From NCBI GenBank assembly GCA_022605955.1, contig JAKCOZ010000001.1, positions 78,852,520 to 78,916,519 on the forward strand: a stretch of DNA of 64,000 nt. Reading direction: 5' to 3'. The position numbers were made by a program, and so were the translations under genes. Shown here piece by piece: positions 13,890-24,370 of this stretch; the stretch's first letter is position 1, and every line of letters starts with the position of its first letter. The notes under the pieces are model-generated. The model was not told where the DNA came from and searched no databases. It was given only the letters and a program-made list of their open reading frames with translations. Source of the DNA: Rallus limicola. Its lineage: Eukaryota; Chordata; Aves; Gruiformes; Rallidae.

Positions 13890-15156
13890 GCATATAATCC
13901 TGGAAAAAAGTCGTCTTTTCAGATTTGATTCAGAAAGATGTTTTTCCCTGAGACATGAGAATTGCATTAGTTATCATAATTCTTTCAAAAGGAAAAGCAG
14001 GTGGGAGTGGTTTAATTTTTCTCTTTCTGTCCTTGCCCAACTTAGCATGCAAAGTCTTGGCAAATGCCTTGGACATTTAGTTTATGGATCCCATATCTGT
14101 TCTTGTGAGCAATGTAACACAACTGAGCCCTGGAGTAGTCACCTGCCAGCATCTGATGCTTGAGATTTTGTGAACGTATCTCCTCTGTCCATGACATGCT
14201 ATTCCATCAGTGCCAAGGAAGAGGTATAGACATTCACTGGTGGGAAAACAGACTGCTGGAGCAGCAGATATATGTGTGCTTGTAGCTCTAGCATCCAATC
14301 AGCTGGAGTATGCTGTACTTGCTGAATAAATGGCTGGTGTGAGCCTAATATTTTGGGGAAGGCTCAAGGGCAGCTCAAGTAGAAATTCAGAGTTCCAGGA
14401 ACAATATCTCCTCGTCCACGTCCTTTCTGTACAAGCTGCAAGCTATTTTTGGAAGTGGTGGTAAGGTGGAGAAGGAGCCAGGGTGAGAGGACTGGCTGGT
14501 GCGTCTGTAGATTATTATTCCCTGTGGCTGCTCCATCCTTCTGGAGCAGGGCCACAGATTGTTCTTTGAATTGCTGCAAGAAGCAGCTAAAGCCACTTGC
14601 TGTGTCACTGTGTTATGCTGGCGTGGCATAGTGTCTGCCGTGCTGACCAGATCCTAAAGGTGATTAAAAGATTCCCTGCTCCCACCAGCTTGGGTTGGTG
14701 GGGAGTCACCTGGGTCTGTTCTGGGCAGAAATGACCACAAGGCCCCTGATGCACTTGGGGCTCTCTGCGTTCTTCAGGACACACATTAATTCAGCCACGC
14801 CTGGGAGCGAAGTGAACTCTGCTGTTTACCTGCCAGCTGACGCACAGCGGGGTGCGAGGAACAGTCCGAGCTGGGATGGCATTTGCCAAATGTCCTTATC
14901 CTAATACCTGTGCTGACTTCCATTCGGTCAAGAGAGCTTCAGGGTCTTGGCAGATGAGGGAAGCAGTGCAGCAGTCCTGAGGCCAATATGCAGTTTCACT
15001 TGTTTTCACTTGATTTGTCTTTGCAGCTTTCCATCCCCAGAAATTATCTGAAGGAGTAAGGATAGCGGCGGGCCACTGTGCCCAACGTGTGCTCTGCTCT
15101 TGACTTTGATGGAGGAGGTTGTGCTTGGTAGGAAACATTCGTGGGCTGTCATGGTA

Positions 15157-15188
15157 GTTAGGAACATGGACGCATCCATGTTCCTAAC
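15157..15188. repeat. Perfect 14-bp inverted repeat with 4-nt loop
   Basis: The arm GTTAGGAACATGGA (15157-15170) is followed by the loop CGCA and its exact reverse complement TCCATGTTCCTAAC (15175-15188). All 14 pairs match. It is too short for a microRNA precursor but would form a stable DNA or RNA hairpin. It sits about 2 kb upstream of the CpG island with no attached coding feature. Confidence 0.9.
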
Positions 15189-16043
15189 ACCCCCCCCTCA
15201 AGGATGGAGGGGTTTTCCCAGAGCTGCTGCTGCTGCTGAATAAGAACATCATGTTCCTCCACCTTCTTCTCTACACAAAAAAAAACCAACATACAGCAGG
15301 TCAGCTGAAGGGAAGAGAGGTGATCTGAGGGACCCTGAGACAACTTCAGTCCCCACATTGCCAGAGAATGCGGGAAACAGCTGGGCTGTGGCTGTCCCTT
15401 CAGTGCTCCTCTGAAGTGTTATGCTTCAGCTGCCTGAGCCCTTGCCAAGAGCTGGCTCCATAACGAAGCAAAACTCTCTCTCAGCCCTCTGGCCCATGGC
15501 AGGGCTGTAGCAGAGAGTGTTTTGCACGGGTGCTAGACCTGTGAGGCTGTCCCTGTTGTCTGGTTGGGTGCCTGAGGACATGCAGCAAGCACCTGACAGA
15601 CCTGGAAAGAGACTAGGGCTACATTCTCTGAGTCCCCTCAAGGTGCCTTTTCACTCCAGCGTACCACCACTTGCTGAACAAAATCTCAGCCTGCGTGGGA
15701 GTTGGTGGGAGTTTTGCTGCCTGATAAGGTCATCAGCCATTGAGACTCATAAGCAGAGTGTCCTTCCTGGAACCAAGAAAATCAGCACACCTGAACTGCT
15801 AGGGTGACATTTTTACCTAGTCCTCTGGTAAAAGGTGGCAGAGCTAGATGCTGGGCAAGGCACATCTCAACCGAAGCTGGTTAGGCAGTAGCTGGTTTGC
15901 CACGTGCTGTTTCCACAGGCACCAACTTACCTTCCCCCTGTTGCTTAGACATTTCTTCTCTGCTACCCTGGGTGCTTCTCTGCTGCCTTCATTCCCGGGT
16001 GTGGCTTCTGCCTTTTCAGTGGGAGTGTCAATGTAGCTTCTGA

Positions 16044-16111
16044 GGCAGAAATTGGGGGGGGGTTGGACCTGATGATCTCTTGAGGTCTCTTCTAACCCCT
16101 ATGATTCTGTG
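16044..16111 (+). mobile_element. CR1 LINE 3' end, + orientation
   Basis: The segment GGTTGGACCTGATGATCTCT, then a 'gaggtctcttctaacccctatgattctg' stretch, is the recognisable CR1 3' terminus (consensus ...GGTCCCTTCCAACCCnnnnnATTCTATGATTCT). Only the last 70 bases or so are retained, typical of 5'-truncated CR1 insertions in birds. Confidence 0.8.
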
Positions 16112-17312
16112 AAACCTGACAGGTGCTGAGCAGTAGGGCAGGCTGGGCATGGGGATGCTCTCAGGGCCTCTTGCTGGGAAGGAAGTAAGGAGATGCCTCA
16201 TATGGAGGATTGGCTGCCTGCAGGAGGCAAAGGTTGCATGGCTGTGCTTTGGTGGGAAAAGAAATTTTGGGTAGGGGAATGAAGCAATTGTACATCTTGT
16301 GGAATTGTTAGGGGATTTCCTGAACCAAATTGCTTATTATCACAAAGAACTGATGTGGTCAGACTTGGACAGGGAGCTGGGCATGTGGAAGGACTCAATC
16401 TCTGTGACCTCTCTGCTTTGATCCCTTTCCTGGGTGACGGCCCCAAATTGGTAAAGGACTCCTTTCCTCCATTCCCACCTTCTTACACACATGCTTGGTG
16501 TGTAGTAGTGTGCTGGATTTAGGTTGACTGATTTTCTGTGTAGCCTGAAGGACTGCAATTACTTAAGCTCATGACCCTAAATGACACAACTTCTTGGTGA
16601 CTCTCGGGACCCTCTGATACTACATGACACAACTCGGGCAACTGCCTTACTCCTTTCACAGGTATCGTGGTCTGATTTTTTTAGGGGTGCCAAACACTTA
16701 CATCTCCTATGCTCTTGAATAGCATGACTATCATGGGTAGCTCGTACCTGTAAACAACCAGCCAGTGGTGTTTATACCGTGTGCTGCAGCGGTTCCACGT
16801 CCCAAATCATTTGCTGTGCGCTGCCACTCTCTTCTTCCATGCTGCTGTAGGCAGGTCCTGAAAATAAGAAGCCCCCATGCTGCCGCTGTGGGGGGTGCGA
16901 TCTCCAGCCCGTGCTGGCCCGCGGCTCCTCGCCCTGGCCCGCGTAGCATCCCTGCGGATGCGGCGGGGCTGGGGGGGGGGGGGGAACACCCCGATGTGTG
17001 GGTGGCCCGCGCGGAGAAGGAAGGCGATGGGATGTGCCGCCGGGACGGGACGAGCGGTACCGTGCGGGGGGTGACAGCCGCAGCCCGGCGGGTTGCGGGG
17101 GCGGCTCGGGGCCGCCAGGCTGCGCTCTCGGGCCGGCCGCCGCGCCTGCCGCCCTTCCCGGGCGACGGGGGCTCGGGGCACGGCGGAGCCTCGCCGCGAG
17201 CGGGCGGTCCCGGGACGGCGGCGGCGGCACCACCACCACCGGCGGCGGCACCTGCGGCTGCGGGGAAAGGCAGGGCTCGGCGGCCCGCTCTGCGCCCCTC
17301 GCCCGGCCCGGC

Positions 17313-17385
17313 ATGACGCGGCGGCGCCCCGGCGGCGGCGGGAGGTGGGTGCCGGTAGCCCTGGCCGCGCTCCTGGCCCTGCGAG
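17313..17385 (+). CDS. Putative first coding exon: signal-peptide N-terminus of an unidentified secreted or membrane protein
   Basis: An ATG at 17313 (G at -3, A at +4) opens 24 codons plus one base and runs into the donor GAG|GTGAGT at 17385/17386, giving a phase-1 intron. The peptide starts MTRRRPGGGGRW and continues with the hydrophobic run VPVALAALLALR, so it has a basic n-region and a short h-region as in a cleaved signal peptide. A signal peptide ending at a phase-1 junction inside a CpG island, followed by a very long intron, is common in vertebrate receptor, adhesion and secreted-protein genes. I chose this ATG because it places the hydrophobic run near the N-terminus. The same frame stays open upstream to an ATG at 16998, which would add 105 low-complexity residues and is unlikely. 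The rest of the gene is outside the window or unrecognised, and I could not name the gene. The alternative is that the whole island is non-coding 5' exon. Confidence 0.6.
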
Positions 17386-17421
17386 GTGAGTTGCTGGCGC
17401 GGGTGGAGCGGGGCGCGGTAC

Positions 17422-17546
17422 CCGCCGACGGGGCATCGCCCTGGCGCCGGGGATGGGGCGGGAGGGGGGGAGGAAGGGGGGAAGAGGGGCAACCTCCGCC
17501 CGCCCCCATCCCCGGCGCCGGCCCCAGGGCGATGCCCCGTCCGCCG
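17422..17546. repeat. Long GC-rich inverted repeat just inside intron 1
   Basis: The left arm (about 17422-17462) contains CGACGGGGCATCGCCCTGG and CGCCGGGGATGGGG. The right arm (about 17499-17546) contains CGCCCCCATCCCCGGCGCCG and CCAGGGCGATGCCCCGTCCG, its near-exact reverse complement. There is a 4-nt insertion, a 1-nt insertion and a few mismatches, with a spacer of about 36 nt of purine-rich sequence. In RNA it would fold into a hairpin of nearly 40 base pairs starting about 36 nt after the splice donor. Confidence 0.85.
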
Positions 17547-17610
17547 AGGCGGTGGGGAAGTTTTTGGTTGCGGTCCCGCCGGTGATGCTCGGAAATGCGG
17601 CGGCGGGTGA

Positions 17611-19130
17611 GCGCTTTTGCAGGCTGGCGTGGGGAAGGAGTGCTGGTCTGCTCGGTTCCTTCTGCTGCCTCCCCTGCACCATCCTCCTTACAATTGTTAC
17701 AGTGTATTATTAATTTTTTTTCTTACGGTGCCGTAAAACTTGCTTTAAACTGCGCTTCACGTCATGCTCAGCTATCTGGGCCTAGCCCCTTCCCAAGCTC
17801 ACCTGGGTGGGAAACTCGGGTGCATCCTTCAGGCCCTGAGGCATCAGGGAACTTTCTGCAGAGAGGGGCACGGGCTGCCCGAAGCCCTCTGTTTCCCTGG
17901 GGGCTCTTCCCCGGCCTCTTCTGCTGCCTCCTCCCAGGCGCCTAACATACTGTCTCCGCTCTAAACTAAGCGCGTTACCCCTGGGGACACCCAAACCACT
18001 CCATCGCCTCCCCTTCCCAGAAGCCCTTCCAAAATCAGGTGCCTGCCCCGGTCCACTCCAGGTGGAGAGGGAACGAATCGCGTGTGGCTGATGCTACTCA
18101 CATCACTCAGTGCGTTGCTGGAGAGCACCGGGAGGAGATGCGGTAAGGGCAACAGAAGCAACTACAGAGTGCAAAGCGCTCTGACTCATCTGTTGATCAG
18201 GTGGCAGCGCCTTCTTTCGAGTAATGCCAAACTCGAGAGAGGGGCCTGCTCAGTTATGCTTTGCCGAGGTCTACAAGGTGATTTGCTTCAGGTCCGCTCG
18301 CTTGCGAGGGGCTCCGCGGAGCACCTGGCCCCCGGGGGTCTGCTCGGTGGTGAGCAGCACACAGCTCCCCTGGGCGAGCCAGGCACGGCCGTTGGCCACC
18401 TCCGCTGCTGGGGACCTGGGGAACCTACTGCGAGTGGTGCCCAAGGGAACGGGAGGAGAGTAAGAAGTGATGGGGTCTCCCACGAGGAGATGGCTCAGCA
18501 AGGTCTGGATGAAGCTTCCTCGCAGTCTGGACCTGGGTAGAGTCTGCTGCTTGGGTGAGCTGTGCCTGGTGCTCGCCGCCCTGCAAGCTGCAGCAGGCCG
18601 TTGCGCTCTGCCTGCTGAGAAACAAGACTGAGGGTAGACAAGATGAGCTTTTTACAAGGGCCTCAGCCCCAAAAGCACCCTGACCACCATACCCCAGAAA
18701 AACATTTGGGAGTTTGAGTTGCGTGCATTAACTGGAAATTGCACCTGCTGGCTTTAAAGAGATGAATTATCGGGGCTGGGGGGAGGGGGATAAAGTTTAT
18801 TAGCATTTAACTGAAGGGAAGAAAAATCTCAGCAGTTTCACACTTCATGCCATCTAGTTAATCTTTGTACTTTTCCTGGTTTAGAAAGTGAGTTCAGTAA
18901 CTTTCAGGTTCTCAGTGCCACACTTCTTTGTCTGCAGACATTGCAAAAGTGCCAACTGTCTAGAAAGTTGCTGTGCCTACTGCAGTTAGAGGCGAGTAAG
19001 TGATGAAGCCTTTCTGTTGATGTAGTATCCCTGCAGAAACACAGAGCAGTAACCAGATTTAAGGCTGAAATTAAAGGGGCATTTCATTATCTCTTTAGGC
19101 AAAATGACTGAGTATCTGATTTTCTTTCTT
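17611..19130. other. Intron flank of the CpG island
   Basis: GC content stays moderately raised to about 18.6 kb, with scattered CpGs, then drops to the AT-rich background. An open frame at 18082 with a short hydrophobic start and a donor-like GCG|GTAAGG at about 18143 exists, but nothing else supports an alternative first exon. Confidence 0.5.
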
Positions 19131-19136
19131 TGGTTG

Positions 19137-19217
19137 AGGGCATGTGGGGACAACGAGAATGGACAACTAGGCACAGAAAAACATCTTTCTAGAAAGTACT
19201 CATCTGCACCTGTGCAA
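19137..19217 (+). other. RCC1-repeat-like peptide segment (possible exon relic)
   Basis: In frame, these bases encode ACGDNENGQLGT followed by EKHLSRKYSSAPVQ, which fits the RCC1 repeat signature G-x-N-x-x-G-Q-L-G followed about 15 residues later by P-x-x. A pyrimidine-rich stretch and AG lie directly upstream (19120-19138), which resembles a splice acceptor. No good donor follows (a T-run begins at about 19221), and no other RCC1 repeats were seen nearby. It may be a decayed exon or pseudogene piece, or chance. Confidence 0.25.
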
Positions 19218-20294
19218 TGCTTTTTTTTTTCCTTGCACTTTCCTTTAAGGCTTCAAGATTACCTGAGCGAATGCCTCAGTCTCAAGCTTGTTTTTTGTCT
19301 TAGGAAAAAGTCCTTAGAAGAGAGTAGTGGGTGAAAACAGCTGTGGTACAGAGTTACTTCCGTTTTATGCAGAATGGCCATGTTTTTGGTGCTTCCTGAA
19401 TTTGAAAAGAAAACCCTGATAAGGTATATGGAACAGGCAAGCTGAAATAAAATTGGGGGAGTTCTTTCTAAACAACATTTTCAAAAGATCAGTAAGTATG
19501 TTTCCGCTTGTGTTTGCCAAGTCTGGTCAGAAGAGTGTAGGGTTTGGGTTTTTTTTTTTCCTTGTAGATGCTTTAGATTGGTTTAGAGGGTAGAGGGAAA
19601 AAAAACAGTGGAGTCATATGTAAAGTGGTACCTAAATGAAAGGTGAAAAGTTTAAAAGATCAGAAGCTGTAAGAGCATAATAATCAGAAGAAATACCTAA
19701 TGCCAAACAAATGAGAAGCGGTGGGGAAAGAAAAGGTCCCTGGAGGTCACACTTTATGCCTGTGATAAAATACAATCGAGTTTTGTAGTGAAATGTCAAT
19801 CAAGTATTATAGTCCCATTTTCTTATGCGTTTTTTTTTTGCAATTTGTAGAATAGCAATGATTCTTTTTAACTGGAGCTAGGTGAGTGCTTCTGTGGGCC
19901 TGTAATATTCGTGTTTTATACCCCTGGGGCAGGGACAGTGTCTATGTTTTCCCCTCTAAAGCATTATGAGCATAATAACTTTTGTGGAAATAATATTTTT
20001 TCAGGCTCCCTAGAGAAGTTTAGGGAAAGATAGGAGGGAATCCTGTTTAGAGCTTTGAAACCAAACCTGTGATTGCAAATCAATCCTGCTACGTAGCCAG
20101 AAATAGCGTGCTGCAAATCATCAAATGTGTGAGAAATCACACATTGGGTACAGCTAAACTGCAGAACCGGCTCGCTCTTTCTTTCCTTTTTTCTTTGATT
20201 TAACCTGCATGGCATTTGGATCCTGTGACATGGTATTGCAACAGGTGAGATGCCAGTGTGTCACAGCCTGTTGCAGCTGGATCTTGCAAGATGA

Positions 20295-20340
20295 GGGGGG
20301 GGGGGGGAGTGTGTGTGGTGTGGGTGGGTGCGTGCACATG
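20295..20340 (+). repeat. G13 run followed by TG-rich simple repeat
   Basis: Thirteen consecutive G at 20295-20307 run into an irregular GT/GGTG stretch. It is a length-unstable microsatellite; alternating TG is also Z-DNA prone. Confidence 0.8.
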
Positions 20341-20954
20341 CCTGGCAGAAGTGCATCCACGCAGCAGCAGGTCTACAAACTTCTCCAGTCCTTACCTGAA
20401 GACCTGATGTGTCCCTCCTGGCAGCTGAGGTTATCGCAGCTGAAGCTGAGCGTTTAAGTCTGGCCTCGCTGCAGCACCCTTGTGCCCATCCCCGCGTCCT
20501 CCACAGCCCTGTCGGGAGAGGACCGTGGCAGCGCCTTGATCTTCTGTGCTTATGCTTTTTGCCTTTTTAAAATTTTTTTTATTTTTGGGAACAGATTGCC
20601 ATTTGTGTCAAGCTGTGTGGTTTTGTGACGTGTAGATAAATCATTTTGCTCACGACCTGACCTTGGTCCCCAGCGGTAGGCACAGATGCATGAACTACTT
20701 CTTGTGTCTCTAAAGTAAGCATCCTTCCCTTATGCTGGAAACAGATTCTTTATCTCTTGATTTTTTTTTTCAGTATTGCCTAAAACACAATTTTCTTCTG
20801 TAAGGTACCCCTTCTCCATGGGATCTCAAATTGCCTTGAGAACAGCTATATTTAGCTGCTCAGTAGTAATATGGATATACAAAGTATGGTGTAAACAACT
20901 CATTAAGAAACTTAGAAATCATTTTTCCCTGCCTTCACTGGGGAGATGAGTCTC

Positions 20955-21060
20955 TATTATTACACCAACAGTACAGATGGAGGAAAGTGAAGCACAGAGA
21001 GGCCTTGTGACCCAGTGAAGGTCAGTAGATGCTGATAGTAGCCCTGAGTGGCTTGGTCCA
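20955..21060 (+). mobile_element. MIR/CORE-SINE-like relic, + orientation
   Basis: The order 'attattacaccaacagtacagatgg', 'gaaagtgaagcacagagagg', 'gtgaccca' and 'gaaggtcagtag' matches the middle of MIR elements (attttacagatgaggaaactgaggcacagagaggttaagtgacttgcccaaggtcac). It is strongly diverged, as expected for a pre-avian insertion. Confidence 0.55.
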
Positions 21061-21460
21061 AACTGTAACCATGGGAGAACGCTTAAATTTATGCAGCAGG
21101 TTAAGCAATACTGTAATGGTATTCTTCAGGGATGTTCACCACTAAATTGTGGTGAGTCATCTATATTTAGTAGGATGCTACTATCATTGTGCTTTTTAAG
21201 TAAAGTGCTTTTAACACAGTTTATTTCAAGGGGAAGTGCATGCACTGAATATATGTTCTTTGTAGTTTTCTCCTTGTAGAGCATTAATGCTGCTTTCCCT
21301 TTTGTAAATGTTCAGAGAGAAATTTAGCTCCTGGTTGTTCGACAGACAGTAGTGTAACAAAGACAGCTCCCTGGCTAATTCTACCTTGTGTTTGCACAGT
21401 CATTTATGAACGTTAACGAATTTAGAATCTCCGAACTTACTTTCTGAGGGCAGTCAGTTT

Positions 21461-21545
21461 GATTTACAGCATGGAAAACTGAAGCACAGAGAGATGAAAT
21501 GGTTTGCTTGCTGGCAGGTAGGACATCTGTCCAGCTTCTCCTTTA
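21461..21545 (+). mobile_element. MIR/CORE-SINE-like relic, + orientation
   Basis: The segments GATTTACAGCATGGAAAACT and GAAGCACAGAGAGATGAAAT follow the same MIR core pattern as the copy 500 bases upstream. The two could be independent insertions; they share the consensus pattern, not a recent duplication. Confidence 0.5.
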
Positions 21546-23954
21546 GAGAAGTCACAATTACAGGGCTCCTAGTCAAATGCCACCCTGTTTCTCTTCCTCA
21601 CAAATGGTTCGCGCCTGATGCACCAGGGAGAAAGCACAATATTATTAATTGTGCCCATTGAACTGCCGCTTTGTTTGGGTTTTTTTCCTTAGATGTTTTC
21701 CTTCCTTTTGGAGATTTGGAGGTCACTTGTGTCCGTGGTGCCTTCAGCCTTCTTTTTTTTTCCGTTGCTTGAGCTGGGCCGAGGACAAGTGTTCTGTTTC
21801 ATCAGGATTGAGGAGTTTTATCTTCATTCTGAATGGAAATAGAAGGTAAATGCTGTGATGGTTTTGAAAGGCAGTTTCTGAGAGGATTTCCTTCTTAGGT
21901 CAGCCGCTATTGTGTTTCCTTGTGGAATTATATTACTCTAACACGTAAAATATACCTCAAGCAAAATGTTGGTTTTACGTTAAAGGTCAAAACCTTTCAT
22001 CCCAAAGATGCCTGGGTTGAATATTTCTTTCTGACACTTTTTCCCCATTTTTCTTCTGCAGCAGTTGTGGTTTTCCAAAACGTCTCATGTTTGTTATAGC
22101 TTGGTTTTGTAGGAAGTATCTACAGTAAAAGCCTCAGTGGTTGATGCTTATTTTTTTTTATTTCTACAGGGCATTTAAAAATAATGGTGAGGAAAACCAA
22201 CTTGCAGCAACTTTTACTACCGGCACATAGTCTGTCATTTTTGCTACCTCAACACACATACACATTGCCTGCGTCCTTTCCTCACTCGCCATGCCGTAGA
22301 ACACTTTTTGCACTAAAAGAAGTGGAATATGGGGTACAAACTAAGCTGTGTTTCTATTTAAGAAACACAGCCTGCTTTTTAGTCCTTGTTTCCCCTTCTA
22401 GAGCAGCTGCAGGAGGACTTGTAAGAGCCACAGACCTCCTCCTGGCAGCACAGCAGTACTTGTGGGTCTGCATACCTGCTTGGAGTTAATTTCAAGTGTG
22501 CTATCAGTATTTGATCGATCAGATTGCTTACTTAGGGATATAAACGTGGGCCCCCCTCTTCCCCCCGGGACGTCCTCATGAGTCAACTTGGCTCCGAGAA
22601 CGTGAGCTAGATTGTGTTTCACAAGCATCAGCAGAGGAAAGCCAGTGTCTGAACACCTCTCAGTTACATCTGTGCTCTGGTTTTACTCAAAATGTAGAAG
22701 ACAGGAATGTCGTTTCAGGGCACGGAGGGGGACGCGCAGATGCCCGCTGCTCTCAAGGAGTGCTGCGTATCTGTAGCAGCCTGTCCCAGCAGCGTGGGGC
22801 CAGGTCAGACCACTGGACTGTGGGTCTGTAGCAACAAGGCCAGTGCTGAGATGTGGAAAGCTCCACAGTGAGTGCTGTGGACCAGGAGTTCAGTAAAGAG
22901 GGTCAGATGCCATGCCAGTGCTACGGTTGCCCTAGGAGAAGGTCGGTGTACAGACTGCTCTGGGCATTAAAGCCTACTCAAGTCAGCTTTCTCTTAATTC
23001 AGAGACTGTCCACACCTTTGCCATCAGAAGAGCCAAGTCCTATGTATTCCTCTTACCAGTGCAGAGTGAATAGCATGTCTGTCCCCTCTCCTATCCTCAG
23101 GGAAGCCCCCCCTCCACTTGCAAAGCAACAGACATAAAATTCCACTTGCCAGGAGCAAGGTAGAGCTGGGGTGACTGAGCTCCCTCTTGCAGCCTCTTCA
23201 GCTATTGAGTGTGTGTGTGTGCAGGGGCTTGTGTGCAGTCCTGCTGGGTACCCAGACCTCAGCCTCCGAAGCAATGTGGGCTGGGTGCAGGTGAGCTGTG
23301 TCAAGGCTCAGCTCTTGCCCTGCTTGGCGTACAACTGGCATCTGCCAGGAGCAAGTGAGTTGGTATACCCTCTCTGCATGCCCACTGGGGAGATTTACTT
23401 CCTAATCCTCATTAATTAGAAGTTGGCTAGTGCCTGGAAGTATGAGAGTGTAGTGCTGCTGCGTTGGGTTTTTTCCCTTTTCTTCTTTTTTTCTTTCTAC
23501 CTGACATATCTGTGGATGTTCCCAGTATCCTTATAAATGCACAGGCCTCCGATTTCTGCTGAGCTCCTGGCTTTACAATAACATGGGCTAATCAGTCTTG
23601 GTAGTTAATTATGGGCTGTGTTTAGAATAAGCAGAAAAAGTTAAAAAAAAAAAAAGGAAAAAAAAGAAGGAAAGTCTCAATAGATTCCTTATGTCTGGTC
23701 ACGTTTCCTGCTCTTCAGTGGTATTGAACAACCTTTTGTCCTTTTCTTACAAAGCTAAACCCTAACCAGAAGCACCTGGTTCACTTCTTCACACCTGTTT
23801 GATTTCTTTCTATCTAGCTTCTTTCCAGGGGAAATTGTCCCAGTTTTAACTATGCTTGACCTGTGAGCATTACTATGACCAGTAAGAGTTACCGGCTGGT
23901 GAATGATGAAACCTTTGGGTGCCTTCTGTATTTTCAGGTGTGCCATCCAGAAGT

Positions 23955-24370
23955 GACCACAGCAATTTCAGCTGCGGGTGTACTGTCAGTGCTCACAGTG
24001 GTGTTTTAATACTTTTAGCAGCATCCTTTTCAGCCTCTGCCTATAGACTTCCTAACAGCTTGCTGCTTTGACCACCATTGTATGATGAACAGATGTTTTC
24101 ATTGAGCCATGATACCAAGATATTTTCCTCAAGTGATTACATTTTAATTAGAGCCCCATGGTACAGGAGTAGTTCAGATTATTCTCTCAAGTTCTTATTA
24201 CTGTCCGTTTGGTAATGTTGAATTTCATCTTGCATTATGCTGCCCACTTGTCGAGCTTTGTCAGATCCCTTGGAAGTCTCTCTCAATCTTCTTTTGTCCC
24301 AGCCAGCCCAAATCACTTTGCCAGCTCCCTCTCTCTCTTCCAGATATTAAGGAATAGATTAAACCACCCT
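23955..24370 (-). mobile_element. Ancient CR1/L3-type LINE relic, antisense
   Basis: The + strand shows, in order, 'gagccatgataccaag', 'acattttaattagagccccatggtacagg', 'gttgaatttcatcttgcatt', 'gcccacttgtcgagctttgtcagatccctt' and 'tctcaatcttcttttg'. This is the antisense pattern of an old tetrapod CR1/L3-like element (consensus '...ttgaatttcatctgccattt...gcccagtcacccagttttgtgagatcc'). No coding capacity remains. Confidence 0.5.

Larger units (their letters stand above)
8473..16043. other. Presumed upstream non-coding DNA
   Basis: About 7.5 kb without a supportable gene. It contains a purine-rich tract (9543-9602), a short tandem duplication (10164-10213), an AT-rich segment (13.33-13.85 kb), a G-rich tract (13862-13889) and a perfect hairpin (15157-15188), listed separately. 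Open frames of up to 143 codons exist (for example 11666-12097 +) but show no domain, and overlapping frames in other registers are just as long. Confidence 0.55.
16880..17610 (+). promoter_or_regulatory. CpG island / presumptive gene promoter
   Basis: The GC content and CpG density rise abruptly at about 16.88 kb and fall again at about 17.61 kb, unlike anything else in the window. The island contains GGC/CCG-rich and CCA triplet stretches near 17216-17250, a 14-G run at 16971-16984 and GC-box-like GGGGCGGG at about 17455. No TATA box is obvious, as expected for a CpG-island promoter with dispersed start sites. The start of transcription cannot be fixed from sequence; I infer it lies between roughly 16.9 and 17.25 kb because the best coding exon begins at 17313. 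All long open frames of both strands in this interval are consequences of GC richness. Bidirectional activity is possible. Confidence 0.85.
19218..23954. other. Intronic non-coding DNA
   Basis: AT-rich sequence with T-runs (19221, 19551, 20572, 20761) and MIR-like relics at 20955 and 21461 listed separately. A G13 run with a following TG-rich stretch occupies 20295-20340, and a short GT repeat lies at 23209-23221. No exon or RNA gene is supported. Confidence 0.5.

Noticed and set aside
16731..17682. Long minus-strand frames of 245-291 codons across the CpG island
   Set aside because: Three registers are open at once, and the peptides are proline/arginine/glycine low complexity. This is the expected effect of GC-rich sequence lacking stop codons, not a gene.
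18082..18143. Possible alternative first exon (MWLMLLTSLSALLES) with donor-like GTAAGG
   Set aside because: It lies outside the CpG island core, and no promoter feature or further support was seen.
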